NCBI RefSeq assembly: GCF_014836325.1
Contig: NZ_JACSQZ010000006.1
Span: 1 to 64,000 of the forward strand
Length of the DNA stretch: 64,000 nucleotides
DNA from: Clostridium gallinarum
Lineage (GTDB): Bacteria; Bacillota; Clostridia; Clostridiales; Clostridiaceae
Reading direction: 5' to 3'
Shown here piece after piece: positions 1 to 8,536 of this stretch; position 1 is the stretch's first letter; the number at the start of each line of letters is the position of its first letter. Position numbers and translations under genes: made by a program. The notes beneath the pieces were generated by a model, which was given only the letters and a program-made list of their open reading frames with translations, was not told where the DNA came from and did no database searches.

Positions 1-312
1 ATATTAAGAGGTATTTTATTTATATTATTACCTATAATTTCAATTTCATTTTCTAAAGAAAATTTAGGATTAATAGGTTTTGTTTCAATAGGTGGAATTG
101 CAATTTTAGATTTACTTATAAACTGTAGAATATTTAGTAAGGGAAATATAAAAGCTGTAAAGTTATTTTTAATATCTATTTTTATATATTTGATATCAAT
201 AGCGTCATTGATATTTTTAACTAGATATAAATTTAATTTAATAGATATAGTAATTGAAGGTTGGATTTTATTTATTTTCATTTTGGGAGATTTAATTATA
301 AAAAAATGGTAA
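1..312 (+). CDS. C-terminal part of a membrane protein (partial, starts before the window)
   Basis: An open frame runs from base 1 to a TAA at 310-312, giving 103 residues with no start codon inside. It holds about three strongly hydrophobic stretches, separated by short loops such as NCRIFSKGNIK, and ends in IIKKW. This suggests the C-terminal end of a multi-pass integral membrane protein. I do not recognise the family and no catalytic motif is visible. It ends 24 bases before comEC, so the two may be cotranscribed. The coding call is fairly sure because of length and membrane-like composition; function is unknown. Confidence 0.6.
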   Translation: MLRGILFILLPIISISFSKENLGLIGFVSIGGIAILDLLINCRIFSKGNIKAVKLFLISIFIYLISIASLIFLTRYKFNLIDIVIEGWILFIFILGDLIIKKW

Positions 313-336
313 TAATTTTAGTTGAGGTGTTGCCAT

Positions 337-2025
337 TTGAAATATAAAGAAAATATCAATATAGTACTTTATATATTTGTAGTTTTTATACTATCAAGTT
401 GTATATTTTTACTTTATTTTAAAGATAAATGGCTAGCAATAATACTTGTTAGCTGTTTTTTTATTTATCTTATTTTAAAAAGAAAGATAGATTTATTTAT
501 TATATTAACACTATTCTTTTTGATACCAATAATAAATAATATTTTTTACTATAATATAAATTTAAGTAATTTAGAAGAAGTAAGGATAATTTCATTAACT
601 AATTATGGTGGTACGGGAGAAATTAAAGGTAGAAAATTTTATTTATCAGGAGAATTTAATGACCTTAAGTTAGGAGATAAAATATTAGCTAATATAGAAT
701 TAAATAAGGATATTAATATAGAAAAAGGAATAATAGGAGAAGTAAAAGTTGACAATTATGAAAAGCTAAAAGGAGATATTAGAAGTAAAGTTTATAGACT
801 GAGAGAAGATATTTTTAATAATATAAAAGAAAAGTTAGGAAGTAGAAGAGCAGCATTAATTACATCAATGGCTTTTGGATATACAGAATTTTTAGATAGA
901 GAAGATACAAGTAATATGAAGAACTTAGGAGTATTACATGCTGTTTCAGTTTCAGGTCTTCATATGGTTTTAATATACTCTTTATTGAAAAAGATATGTG
1001 GAGATAAGATGGCCCCTATTGTGGCTATAGTGTATGTTATTTTTACTGGATGTGCTACATCAACTCTTAGATCATATATAATGCTTTTATGTTTAAGTTT
1101 AGCAGTGCCATTTAGGAGGAGCTATAATCCATTATCGGGATTATCTTTAGCTGGAATAATTATTATATTATATAAGCCTTATAGTATTTTTGAAATAGGC
1201 TTTCAACTAAGTTTCTTATCTACATTAGGTATTATATTATTTAATAAAAAAATTAATAAATATCTTTATAAGTTACCTAAAAGCATAAGAGAGGGAACTT
1301 CAATAAGTTTATCTTCTCAAGTATTTACATTCCCATTTTTAATTTTATATTTTAGAGAATTTTCATTAGGATTTCTTTTAGGAAACTTAATTTTAATGCC
1401 TTTTATTAATGCTATTGTAATTTTAGGGAATATAATGGCTTTAACATTTAATATTAAAATTATATTTAACTATCTAGCTTTTATATGTTATTACTTTACA
1501 GTGGTATTAGATTTAGTTTCAGAAAAATTAATTTATATACTTCCTAAGATTCTTTATTTAAACGAAATAATAGCAATTAGTTATATAATTTTATTAATTA
1601 CATTTTATTTTTATAAAAAGGGATATAAGAATATTATTTACTTTAATTTAACAATATTTGTATATGCATACTTTATTTTTTATAGTCCTTTTCCTAAGAT
1701 TGAATATTATAAAGATGGAGTAATGTCTATTAGTTTTAAAGGTGAGCGAAGTGTAGTGGCTATAAAGGATGGGGTAGATTTAGATAAATATAAGATAATT
1801 TCATTTGCAGAAAAAGAATATGAAGATTTTAAAAAAGTTATAATAAATGATAAATTTGAAATAGAGAAAATAAATAAAGATATATTAATAAAAAGTAAAT
1901 ATAAGACTTATTTAATACAACTAAGTAAGAAGAAAAATAACTACAATTATGATATAATAGACTGCAAATATAGTAATTATTTTAAAATTATTATTTTGGA
2001 TGAGAGAATTTTAGTTTTTAATTAG
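337..2025 (+). CDS. comEC: ComEC/Rec2-family DNA uptake channel, short form without the metallo-beta-lactamase domain
   Basis: Polytopic membrane protein of about 562 residues, related to the channel that passes transforming single-stranded DNA across the membrane. Two or three hydrophobic segments open the protein. A soluble beta-rich region follows (about residues 85-150), then the competence domain with the family-typical HAVSVSGLHMVL segment and many membrane helices. The last 100 or so residues are soluble, but no HxHxDH metal motif of the usual C-terminal metallo-beta-lactamase domain is seen. ComEC of Bacillus is over 750 residues, so this is a short variant. The TTG at 337 is preferred over one at 322 because GAGGTG (324-329) sits 7 bases before it. 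holA follows after 15 bases, a common pairing in Firmicutes. Confidence 0.85.
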   Translation: MKYKENINIVLYIFVVFILSSCIFLLYFKDKWLAIILVSCFFIYLILKRKIDLFIILTLFFLIPIINNIFYYNINLSNLEEVRIISLTNYGGTGEIKGRKFYLSGEFNDLKLGDKILANIELNKDINIEKGIIGEVKVDNYEKLKGDIRSKVYRLREDIFNNIKEKLGSRRAALITSMAFGYTEFLDREDTSNMKNLGVLHAVSVSGLHMVLIYSLLKKICGDKMAPIVAIVYVIFTGCATSTLRSYIMLLCLSLAVPFRRSYNPLSGLSLAGIIIILYKPYSIFEIGFQLSFLSTLGIILFNKKINKYLYKLPKSIREGTSISLSSQVFTFPFLILYFREFSLGFLLGNLILMPFINAIVILGNIMALTFNIKIIFNYLAFICYYFTVVLDLVSEKLIYILPKILYLNEIIAISYIILLITFYFYKKGYKNIIYFNLTIFVYAYFIFYSPFPKIEYYKDGVMSISFKGERSVVAIKDGVDLDKYKIISFAEKEYEDFKKVIINDKFEIEKINKDILIKSKYKTYLIQLSKKKNNYNYDIIDCKYSNYFKIIILDERILVFN

Positions 2026-2040
2026 GAAAGGTAGATTATT

Positions 2041-3072
2041 TTGATAGATTTTGATGTATTAGAAGGCGAAGTTAAGAAGGGCAAATTTGAAAATTCTTAT
2101 ATATTTTGTGGATTAGATGAAGAACTTATAAAAGAGGGAATAGATTTAATAGTAAAAAAAAATATTGAGGATTCTTTGTTAGATTTAAACTGTATAAGAC
2201 TAGATGGGTTAACTACAACCTTTGATGATATTATGAATGCTTGTGAGACCATGCCTTTTATGGGAGATAAAAAGGTGGTTATAGTATATAGAGCAAGCTT
2301 TTTAAAGGATAAAACAGATTCGGCAGGAACTAAATTATATAATGAAACTTTAAAATACTTAAAGGATTTACCTCCATATACTATTTTAATAATGTACTAC
2401 TTATTTAATGATAAGAGAGATACTCCTAAGAAAAGTAATAAGGTAAAAGCTTTAGATAAGGTTTCAAAGGTAGTTCATTTTGATAAGCTTAAAAAAGATA
2501 GATATTATAAAAAGGTAGAAGAAGTATTTAAGGAAAAAGGTAAAAATATAGGGAAAGTAGAAGTAAGGTATTTTTCTGAAAAAGTACAAAATAATTTTAA
2601 TATAATTATAAGAGAAGCAGATAAAATAATAGCTTATACTAAGGATAGAGAAATAACTAAAAATGATATAGATAAACTAATAGCTAATTCTAGTGAGGAT
2701 GATATTTTTGATTTAATTGATTTTATATCACAAAAGAAAGTAGAGAAAACACTAGATTTGCTTTATGAATTATTATCAAAAAGTGATCAACATATGCTTA
2801 TAATTTCAAATATAGAAAATAATTTTAAAAGATTATATGAAATAAAATTATTTATTCAAAGTGGAGAAAGAGTAGATGGGATTGCTAGTAAATTTAGGCT
2901 ACCATCATTTATAGTTGAAAAATTAATTAATCAATGCAATAAATTTTCTTTAAAGCAACTTCAAAAAATAATGGAGATTTGTTTAGAAACTGAAAATAAA
3001 TTAAAAACTAGCGGTGTAGATAAAAATATGGAAATGGAACTTATGATATTTAATATATTTATGACTAAATAA
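2041..3072 (+). CDS. holA: DNA polymerase III delta subunit
   Basis: A 343-residue protein resembling HolA, the clamp-loader subunit that opens the beta sliding clamp. The N-terminal region has the family pattern: YIFCGLDEELIKEG, then a segment like MPFMGDKKVVIVYRA at about residues 75-90. The C-terminal half is helical, with the SEDDIFDLIDFISQKK stretch typical of delta subunits. Start is TTG at 2041 with AGGAAAGG about 8 bases upstream. It follows comEC closely and is probably cotranscribed with it. The next element is a convergent structured repeat and then rpsT on the other strand. Length is normal for the family. Confidence 0.9.
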   Translation: MIDFDVLEGEVKKGKFENSYIFCGLDEELIKEGIDLIVKKNIEDSLLDLNCIRLDGLTTTFDDIMNACETMPFMGDKKVVIVYRASFLKDKTDSAGTKLYNETLKYLKDLPPYTILIMYYLFNDKRDTPKKSNKVKALDKVSKVVHFDKLKKDRYYKKVEEVFKEKGKNIGKVEVRYFSEKVQNNFNIIIREADKIIAYTKDREITKNDIDKLIANSSEDDIFDLIDFISQKKVEKTLDLLYELLSKSDQHMLIISNIENNFKRLYEIKLFIQSGERVDGIASKFRLPSFIVEKLINQCNKFSLKQLQKIMEICLETENKLKTSGVDKNMEMELMIFNIFMTK

Positions 3073-3078
3073 TAAAAA

Positions 3079-3240
3079 GTGTTAAAGTATCATATCCAGG
3101 TTCCGTCGCAAGCTCCAAGTCACCTTGCTATGATATTTTAACACTTACAAACTGAAGGATGGAAATTATAAAGACTCTAATTATTAACCGACGAAATTTA
3201 CTACTACAATAAAATTATCTATAAACTTGTCTATAAATAT
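3079..3240 (-). repeat. Family I structured repeat, copy 1
   Basis: Read on the minus strand it has the CCTTCAGTTTG box, then a long stem (AGTGTTAAAATATCATA pairing with TATGATACTTTAACACT) that encloses GCAAGGTGACTTGGAGC and GGAACC. The core lies at 3079-3158. The flank to about 3240 aligns with the upstream flank of the copy at 52390-52546 (shared AGATAATTTTAT, AATTAGAG and TATAATTTCC blocks). It begins 6 bases after the holA stop. No protein-coding frame is seen in it. Confidence 0.75.
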
Positions 3241-3337
3241 AATTTCCTAAAGAATAAAAAAATTATTATAAAATTTAAAAAGATATGAAAAAATTTTTAA
3301 ATTTTATAATTTCATAATATCTAAAGAGTAAAATAAT

Positions 3338-3362
3338 AGCCGATCCAAAGTGGATCGGCTTC
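3338..3362 (-). terminator. Rho-independent terminator of rpsT
   Basis: AGCCGATCC (3338-3346) pairs perfectly with GGATCGGCT (3352-3360). On the minus strand the hairpin follows the rpsT stop by about 10 bases and is followed by a T-rich run. It could also stop leftover transcription from holA. Confidence 0.85.
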
Positions 3363-3370
3363 TTATTTGA

Positions 3371-3634
3371 TTACGCCATAGCGTTTAACTTTGCAGCTAA
3401 TCTTGATTTCTTTCTAGCTACCATGTTCTTGTGACATACTCCTTTTTGAGCAGCCATGTCTAAAGCCTTAACAGCTTTAGGGAAAAGAACCTTAGCTTCT
3501 TCTACGTTGTTTGCAGCAACAGCTACTTCAAACTTCTTTACAGCAGTTTTTAAAGCTGATTTGATCATTCTGTTTTGAGCAGTTTTAGCTTCAGTAACCT
3601 TAATTCTCTTTTTTGCTGATTTAATGTTTGCCAT
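3371..3634 (-). CDS. rpsT: 30S ribosomal protein S20
   Basis: An 87-residue basic protein matching bS20, which binds 16S rRNA in the small subunit. It opens [12 protein letters not shown], contains the family segment [15 protein letters not shown] and ends in a lysine/arginine-rich helix ([16 protein letters not shown]). The ATG has a strong AAGGGGGTGA site upstream. It stands alone on the minus strand next to gpr, an arrangement common in Firmicutes. A promoter (3721-3749) and a terminator (3338-3362) frame it as a single-gene unit with a leader of roughly 80 bases. Confidence 0.97.
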   Translation of the reverse strand: MANIKSAKKRIKVTEAKTAQNRMIKSALKTAVKKFEVAVAANNVEEAKVLFPKAVKALDMAAQKGVCHKNMVARKKSRLAAKLNAMA

Positions 3635-3720
3635 TCTAAATTCACCCCCTTAATAATTTTATAGGGCCTCTTTTGCAGTTTTGGGGAAATCTGCGTTCGA
3701 GTTCGTTTTTAACATACTAG

Positions 3721-3749
3721 ATTATATCATTGAAACTTTATAAGTTCAA
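3721..3749 (-). promoter_or_regulatory. SigA-type promoter of rpsT
   Basis: On the minus strand TTGAAC (3749-3744) and TATAAT (3726-3721) are 17 bases apart. It lies about 90 bases upstream of the rpsT start. Confidence 0.8.
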
Positions 3750-3810
3750 GTATTAAATTGAAACATTAAGGAAAAATAAAAGAGATAATATATTTTTGGG
3801 AGGTTTTTTC

Positions 3811-4785
3811 ATGATTAGTGTTAGAACAGATTTAGCCATTGAAGCACGTGACATGTATACAAAGGAAAATAAAAGAGAGCTTGATGGTGTTATTGTAGAG
3901 GAAGAAAAAGAAGGAGATATAAAAATAACTACAGTAACTATAGAAAGTGATGAAGCTGGAAAAGAACTTGGGAAACCAAAAGGAAATTATATTACTATAG
4001 ATTTTCCTGAATTTACACATTATGATGGCGAATCTATGGATAATGTTTCAAAGGTTGTTGATAATGTGTTAAGTAGGCTTGTAAATATGCCAGAAGAAAA
4101 AACTGCTTTAGTTGTAGGACTTGGAAACTGGAATGTTACTCCAGACTCTCTTGGGCCAAAAGTTACAGAAAAAATAATGGTAACTAGACATTTAAAGCAA
4201 GTTATGCCAGAGGCAATAGATGATTCAGTAAGACCTGTTTGTTGTATATCGCCAGGTGTGCTTGGTATAACAGGTATTGAAACAGGAGAAATAATAAAAT
4301 CTTTAGTAGATAAAATTAAACCGGATATAGTAATTTGCATTGATGCTTTAGGTTCAAGAAAGCTTGAAAGAGTAAATAGAACTATTCAAATAAGCGATAC
4401 TGGTATATCACCAGGGGCTGGAGTTGGAAATCATAGAATGAAAATAAATGAAGAGTCTTTAGGGGTTAAAGTAGTTGCAATAGGAGTTCCAACTGTTGTT
4501 CATGCAGCAACTATAGCTAATGACACTATAGACCTTGTTTTAGATGGTCTTATAAGTAAAGCTGAAAAGGGAAAAGATTTTTATAATATGTTAAAGTCAG
4601 TAGATAAATTAGAGAAAAGTCAGTTAATTAAAGAAGTTTTAGATCCTTTTGTTGGAGATTTAATGGTTACACCTAAAGATGTAGATGCAGTAATTGAATC
4701 TTTAGCTAAAATAATTGCAAATGGAATTAATATGGCAATACAACCTAACATGGATATGGAAGATATAAATAAATTTATGAATTAG
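3811..4785 (+). CDS. gpr: Germination protease (spore protease GPR)
   Basis: A 324-residue GPR-like aspartic protease. The family degrades small acid-soluble spore proteins when spores germinate. The N-terminal MISVRTDLAIEARDMY contains the region where the family's zymogen is trimmed. The central part has GLGNWNVTPDSLGPKV and CIDALGSRKLERVNRTIQ, with the acidic residues expected in the active site. The ATG at 3811 is preferred to an in-frame TTG at 3796, because GGGAGG at 3798-3803 is correctly spaced only for the ATG. spoIIP follows 72 bases downstream, the usual order in clostridia and bacilli. A forespore promoter is expected but I could not place one with confidence. Confidence 0.95.
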   Translation: MISVRTDLAIEARDMYTKENKRELDGVIVEEEKEGDIKITTVTIESDEAGKELGKPKGNYITIDFPEFTHYDGESMDNVSKVVDNVLSRLVNMPEEKTALVVGLGNWNVTPDSLGPKVTEKIMVTRHLKQVMPEAIDDSVRPVCCISPGVLGITGIETGEIIKSLVDKIKPDIVICIDALGSRKLERVNRTIQISDTGISPGAGVGNHRMKINEESLGVKVVAIGVPTVVHAATIANDTIDLVLDGLISKAEKGKDFYNMLKSVDKLEKSQLIKEVLDPFVGDLMVTPKDVDAVIESLAKIIANGINMAIQPNMDMEDINKFMN

Positions 4786-4857
4786 AAAATTTTTTTATAA
4801 ATTTATTAATAATTATGTAACTCTCTCAATATACTTATTAAAGAAAGGGGGAGTTGC

Positions 4858-5967
4858 ATGTATTCAATGAGACAAAACTTATCAGGTAAGCAAAATTTGA
4901 AAAAAGGTAAAAATTTAGGTGTAAATAATAGATTTAATTTTGGGTACTTAATTATAATATTGGCTTTTATAATATTTTTAATAAGAGGAATGATAGTTAT
5001 TAAAAATTATGAAGAAGCAGGGGGATATGCTTATGTTCAAATGCTTAATTTTTCAATGCCAATAGTAAAAGAGGCAATATATGATGAGGGGGTATATGCA
5101 GATAATAATCTTTCTTTAAAAAAAGTAGCATTAGAAGCTTTAGGGATAAGCGGAATAAATACTTATAACATAGTTGGAAAGGAAATAGCGTTATTTAGTG
5201 GTATACTTGGAGATTCAAATATAACATCTTCAATAAAAAAATTAACCCCCTTTTCACTAAAAAATGAAAGTATTGCTAAAATGACAGAGTCAGAAATTGC
5301 TGAACTTAATAAAGTAAGTGCATCATATGATCCAAGCTTAAAGAAAGTACTAGATAATTCAAAAACAGAGGTTTTAATTTTTCATACACATACAACTGAA
5401 AATTATGCTGAAAGAGATGGTCTATCTATGGATACTGATTTTAATGTTGTTGGTGTTGGAGAGGTATTATCTAAAGAATTAGAAGAGGGGTATGGCATTT
5501 CAGTAATGCATAATAAAACTAATCATAGTGAAACATATAATGAAAGTTATGCTAGATCCAATGAAACATTAAAAAAGATTTTAAATGAATATGGAGATTT
5601 TAAGGTGATAATTGATCTTCATAGAGATGGTGTTGATGGTGCTAAAGCTGAGCAATTAAAAAGTGTTTATACAACAAATTTAAATGATCAAAATCTAGCT
5701 AAAATGATGTTTGTTACAGCACCAAATAGTAGTAGGTATGAAGCAAACAAAGCTTTTGTAGAGAATTTATATAATATTGGGGATAGACTATTTCCAGGGT
5801 TAATAAGGGATATTCACGAAATAAATCCAGCTGCTACTGCTATTAATTATAGTTTAAGTGATAATTTTATATTGATTGAAGTTGGAGCAAATGTAAATAC
5901 AGCTCAAGAGGCTAAGTTAACAAGTAAGTATATTGCAAGAATAATAGCTGAATATTTAAATAGATAA
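4858..5967 (+). CDS. spoIIP: Stage II sporulation protein P, peptidoglycan hydrolase
   Basis: A 369-residue SpoIIP-like protein, an amidase/endopeptidase that works with SpoIID and SpoIIM in septal peptidoglycan dissolution during engulfment. A single membrane anchor lies near residues 27-45. The catalytic domain includes VLIFHTHTTENY (zinc-binding His), IIDLHRDGV and a C-terminal FILIEVGANVNT, all family motifs. The start ATG has AAAGGGGGAG just upstream. It lies directly after gpr. A hairpin at 5993-6033 probably ends its transcript. Confidence 0.95.
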   Translation: MYSMRQNLSGKQNLKKGKNLGVNNRFNFGYLIIILAFIIFLIRGMIVIKNYEEAGGYAYVQMLNFSMPIVKEAIYDEGVYADNNLSLKKVALEALGISGINTYNIVGKEIALFSGILGDSNITSSIKKLTPFSLKNESIAKMTESEIAELNKVSASYDPSLKKVLDNSKTEVLIFHTHTTENYAERDGLSMDTDFNVVGVGEVLSKELEEGYGISVMHNKTNHSETYNESYARSNETLKKILNEYGDFKVIIDLHRDGVDGAKAEQLKSVYTTNLNDQNLAKMMFVTAPNSSRYEANKAFVENLYNIGDRLFPGLIRDIHEINPAATAINYSLSDNFILIEVGANVNTAQEAKLTSKYIARIIAEYLNR

Positions 5968-5992
5968 AATTGAATAAAATTTACTCTTTATG

Positions 5993-6033
5993 AGCATCCT
6001 TTAGATAGTAAAAATACTAGGGGGTGCTTTTTT
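5993..6033 (+). terminator. Probable terminator after spoIIP, overlapping the next gene's start
   Basis: AGCATCC (5993-5999) can pair with GGGTGCT (6022-6028), with an inner TAGTA/TACTA stem and a six-T run at 6028-6033. The right arm contains the GGGGGTG ribosome binding site of the following gene, whose TTG start lies at the end of the T run. Confidence 0.6.
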
Positions 6034-6466
6034 GATTAATAAAAAAGTTTTAATTGGAACAGCTATTTTCTTCATAATAACCTTATTAGGATTTATTCAA
6101 ATTAATGTTACTAATACTAAGGCTTTATCACCTGTAGGAAATGGTGAAGATAATTATGAATTAGTTAAGGAGGAATTTGGAGAGGATTTTGAAGAGTTTA
6201 TAAAAGATGATGCTGAAATAAAAATATATATACCTAATGATAATAATGAGAACACAACTGTAAAGGTTAAAAGCAAAGAATATATAATAAATATGAATAA
6301 TAAAATCACAGAAGGTTTTTATAATATGGGTGGATTTATATATAATGGTTTTGACAGTATAATAAATAAGATAAGTGGAAAAATTAAAAAAGATAAAAAA
6401 GAGGAAAATTTAAATCAAGATTTAGATAATATCATTAATGATTTTTTGAAACAAAATAATAACTAA
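6032..6466 (+). CDS. Small exported or membrane-anchored protein of unknown function
   Basis: A 144-residue protein with one N-terminal hydrophobic segment (about residues 5-25), which looks like a signal peptide or anchor. A mostly acidic middle with EEFGEDFEEFIKDDAEI follows, then a short amphipathic region and a lysine- and asparagine-rich tail. I do not recognise the family. Start is TTG at 6032 with GGGGGTG at 6020-6026. Its position between spoIIP and lepA suggests a sporulation-linked role, but that is only context. The site and start lie within the terminator-like hairpin after spoIIP, so expression may depend on read-through or on RNA folding. Confidence 0.7.
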   Translation: MINKKVLIGTAIFFIITLLGFIQINVTNTKALSPVGNGEDNYELVKEEFGEDFEEFIKDDAEIKIYIPNDNNENTTVKVKSKEYIINMNNKITEGFYNMGGFIYNGFDSIINKISGKIKKDKKEENLNQDLDNIINDFLKQNNN

Positions 6467-6496
6467 AAATATAAATATGAACACTTTATATTTATA

Positions 6497-6527
6497 TTGA
6501 CACATAACCTAGACATTATGATATAAT
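6497..6527 (+). promoter_or_regulatory. Possible lepA promoter
   Basis: TTGACA (6497-6502) and TATAAT (6522-6527) are both consensus hexamers. The 19-base spacer is longer than usual, which lowers confidence. It lies 64 bases before the lepA start. Confidence 0.5.
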
Positions 6528-6546
6528 TTACCTTGAAATTTAAAAT

Positions 6547-6590
6547 GGGGGTGAAGTGACTATTAGCATAATTAGCTGGTAGTTTTATAT
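6547..6590 (+). promoter_or_regulatory. lepA leader with a remote ribosome binding site and a hairpin
   Basis: The only strong ribosome binding site, GGGGGTG at 6547-6553, is 37 bases from the ATG, too far for normal use. Between them CTATTAGC (6560-6567) can pair with GCTGGTAG (6575-6582), with two G-T pairs and a 7-base loop. Folding would bring the two closer. A 4-codon frame (ATG at 6544, TGA at 6556) overlaps the site. Confidence 0.4.
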
Positions 6591-8399
6591 ATGAGTAGTA
6601 ATAGACAAGAACGCATTAGAAATTTTTCTATAGTAGCCCATATAGATCATGGGAAATCAACCCTAGCTGATAGATTATTAGAAGCCACAGGAACTCTTAC
6701 TCAAAGGGAAATGGAAGAACAAATCCTTGATAATATGGAAATAGAAAGAGAAAGAGGAATAACTATAAAGTCACAAGCAGCAAGACTTGTTTATAGAAGA
6801 CCTGATGGAGAAGAATATATATTAAATTTAATTGATACTCCAGGACACGTAGATTTTACATATGAAGTTTCAAGAAGCTTAGCTGCATGTGAAGGAGCAA
6901 TTTTAGTAGTAGATGCAACTCAAGGGGTTCAAGCACAAACTTTAGCAAACTGCTATTTAGCTTTAAATAATGATTTAGAAATAGCGCCTGTTATTAATAA
7001 GGTTGATCTACAATCAGCAAGACCAGATGAAGTTAAGCAAGAAATAGAAGATATTATTGGTATAGAAGCAGAAGATGCGCCAATGATTTCAGCAAAAACT
7101 GGTTTAAACATTCAAGATGTATTAGAAACAGTGGTAGAAAAGATACCAGCACCAAATGGAGATGAAGATGCACCGCTTAAGGCATTAATTTTCGACTCTT
7201 ATTACGATAGCTATAAAGGTGTTGTTTCTTACGTAAGAATTATTGATGGAGTTGTAAAACCAGGAACTAAGATTAAGCTTATGGCAACTAATAAGGTTTA
7301 TGAAGTAACTGAGGTTGGTGTATTTACACCTAAGACTTTACCAATAGGCGAATTAAGAGCAGGTGATGTTGGATATATTGCAGCATCTATAAAAAATGTT
7401 AGAGATGCAAGAGTAGGGGATACTATAACTGAAGCAGATAGACCTATAACTGAAGCATTACCAGGATATAAGCCAGCTGTTCCTATGGTTTACTCTGGTA
7501 TTTATCCAGTAGATGGAGCAAAATATCAAGAACTTAAAGATGCTTTAGAAAAATTACAAATTAACGATGCAGCATTAAGTTTTGAACCAGAAACATCAAT
7601 AGCCTTAGGATTTGGATTTAGATGTGGATTCTTAGGATTATTACATATGGAAATAATTCAAGAAAGAATAGAAAGAGAATTTAATCTAGATATTATTACA
7701 ACTGCGCCATCAGTTATTTATAAAGTTATAAAGACTAATGGTGAAACTATTGAGTTAACTAATCCAACAAACCTTCCAGAAGCAACAGAAATAGAGTATA
7801 TGGAAGAGCCGATAGTTAAAGCAAGTATAATAGCACCTTCTGATTATGTAGGAGCTGTAATGGAACTATGTCAAGAAAGAAGAGGAACTTTCATTGATAT
7901 GCAATATTTAGAAGAAACAAGAGTTTCAATAAATTATGATATTCCATTAAATGAAATAGTTTATGATTTCTTTGATACATTAAAATCTAGAACAAGAGGA
8001 TATGCATCATTAGATTATGAATTTAAGGGATATACTCAAACTGAATTAGTTAAGCTTGATATTATGTTAAATGGAGATGTAGTAGATGCATTATCTATGA
8101 TAGTTCCAAGAGAAAAAGCTTATGAAAAGGGAAGAGGAATAGCTGAAAAGCTAAAAGAAATAATCCCAAGACAGATGTTTGAAGTGCCAATTCAAGCTGC
8201 TGTAGGTTCTAAGATAATAGCAAGAGAAACTGTTAAGGCTATGAGAAAAGACGTACTTGCAAAATGTTATGGTGGAGATATTTCAAGAAAGAAGAAACTT
8301 CTAGAGAAACAAAAAGAAGGAAAGAAGAGAATGAGACAAGTAGGCTCAGTTGAAATTCCACAAGAAGCATTTATGGCAGTTTTAAAAGTAGATAAATAA
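6591..8399 (+). CDS. lepA: Elongation factor 4 (LepA), ribosome-associated GTPase
   Basis: A 602-residue translational GTPase of normal length, thought to act on stalled or immature ribosomes. G1 is AHIDHGKST (residues 16-24), G2 lies in RERGIT, G3 is DTPGH and G4 is NKVDL. The LepA-specific C-terminus contains [19 protein letters not shown]. The ATG at 6591 fits the family N-terminus ([14 protein letters not shown]), but no strong binding site lies just before it (see the leader feature). A strong terminator follows at 8411. The usual neighbour hemW comes next after an inserted minus-strand lipase gene. Confidence 0.97.
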   Translation: MSSNRQERIRNFSIVAHIDHGKSTLADRLLEATGTLTQREMEEQILDNMEIERERGITIKSQAARLVYRRPDGEEYILNLIDTPGHVDFTYEVSRSLAACEGAILVVDATQGVQAQTLANCYLALNNDLEIAPVINKVDLQSARPDEVKQEIEDIIGIEAEDAPMISAKTGLNIQDVLETVVEKIPAPNGDEDAPLKALIFDSYYDSYKGVVSYVRIIDGVVKPGTKIKLMATNKVYEVTEVGVFTPKTLPIGELRAGDVGYIAASIKNVRDARVGDTITEADRPITEALPGYKPAVPMVYSGIYPVDGAKYQELKDALEKLQINDAALSFEPETSIALGFGFRCGFLGLLHMEIIQERIEREFNLDIITTAPSVIYKVIKTNGETIELTNPTNLPEATEIEYMEEPIVKASIIAPSDYVGAVMELCQERRGTFIDMQYLEETRVSINYDIPLNEIVYDFFDTLKSRTRGYASLDYEFKGYTQTELVKLDIMLNGDVVDALSMIVPREKAYEKGRGIAEKLKEIIPRQMFEVPIQAAVGSKIIARETVKAMRKDVLAKCYGGDISRKKKLLEKQKEGKKRMRQVGSVEIPQEAFMAVLKVDK

Positions 8400-8410
8400 G
8401 GTTAATCTCA

Positions 8411-8441
8411 AAAGGGGCTGTCGTAAAGACAGCCCCTTTTT
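8411..8441 (+). terminator. Rho-independent terminator after lepA
   Basis: AAAGGGGCTGTC (8411-8422) pairs perfectly with GACAGCCCCTTT (8428-8439), with a 5-base GTAAA loop and a short T run. Confidence 0.93.
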
Positions 8442-8536
8442 GATAGATAACTATAAGAGTAAGGTGGTAATATTATTAAACAATAAATGATATTATACTT
8501 TATTATACAAAATACTAAAAAAAGTGTGACAGAAAT

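Noticed and set aside
6544-6558. Regulatory uORF before lepA
   Set aside because: The frame is only four codons and contains the ribosome binding site itself; I could not support it as a coding feature and mention it only in the leader note.
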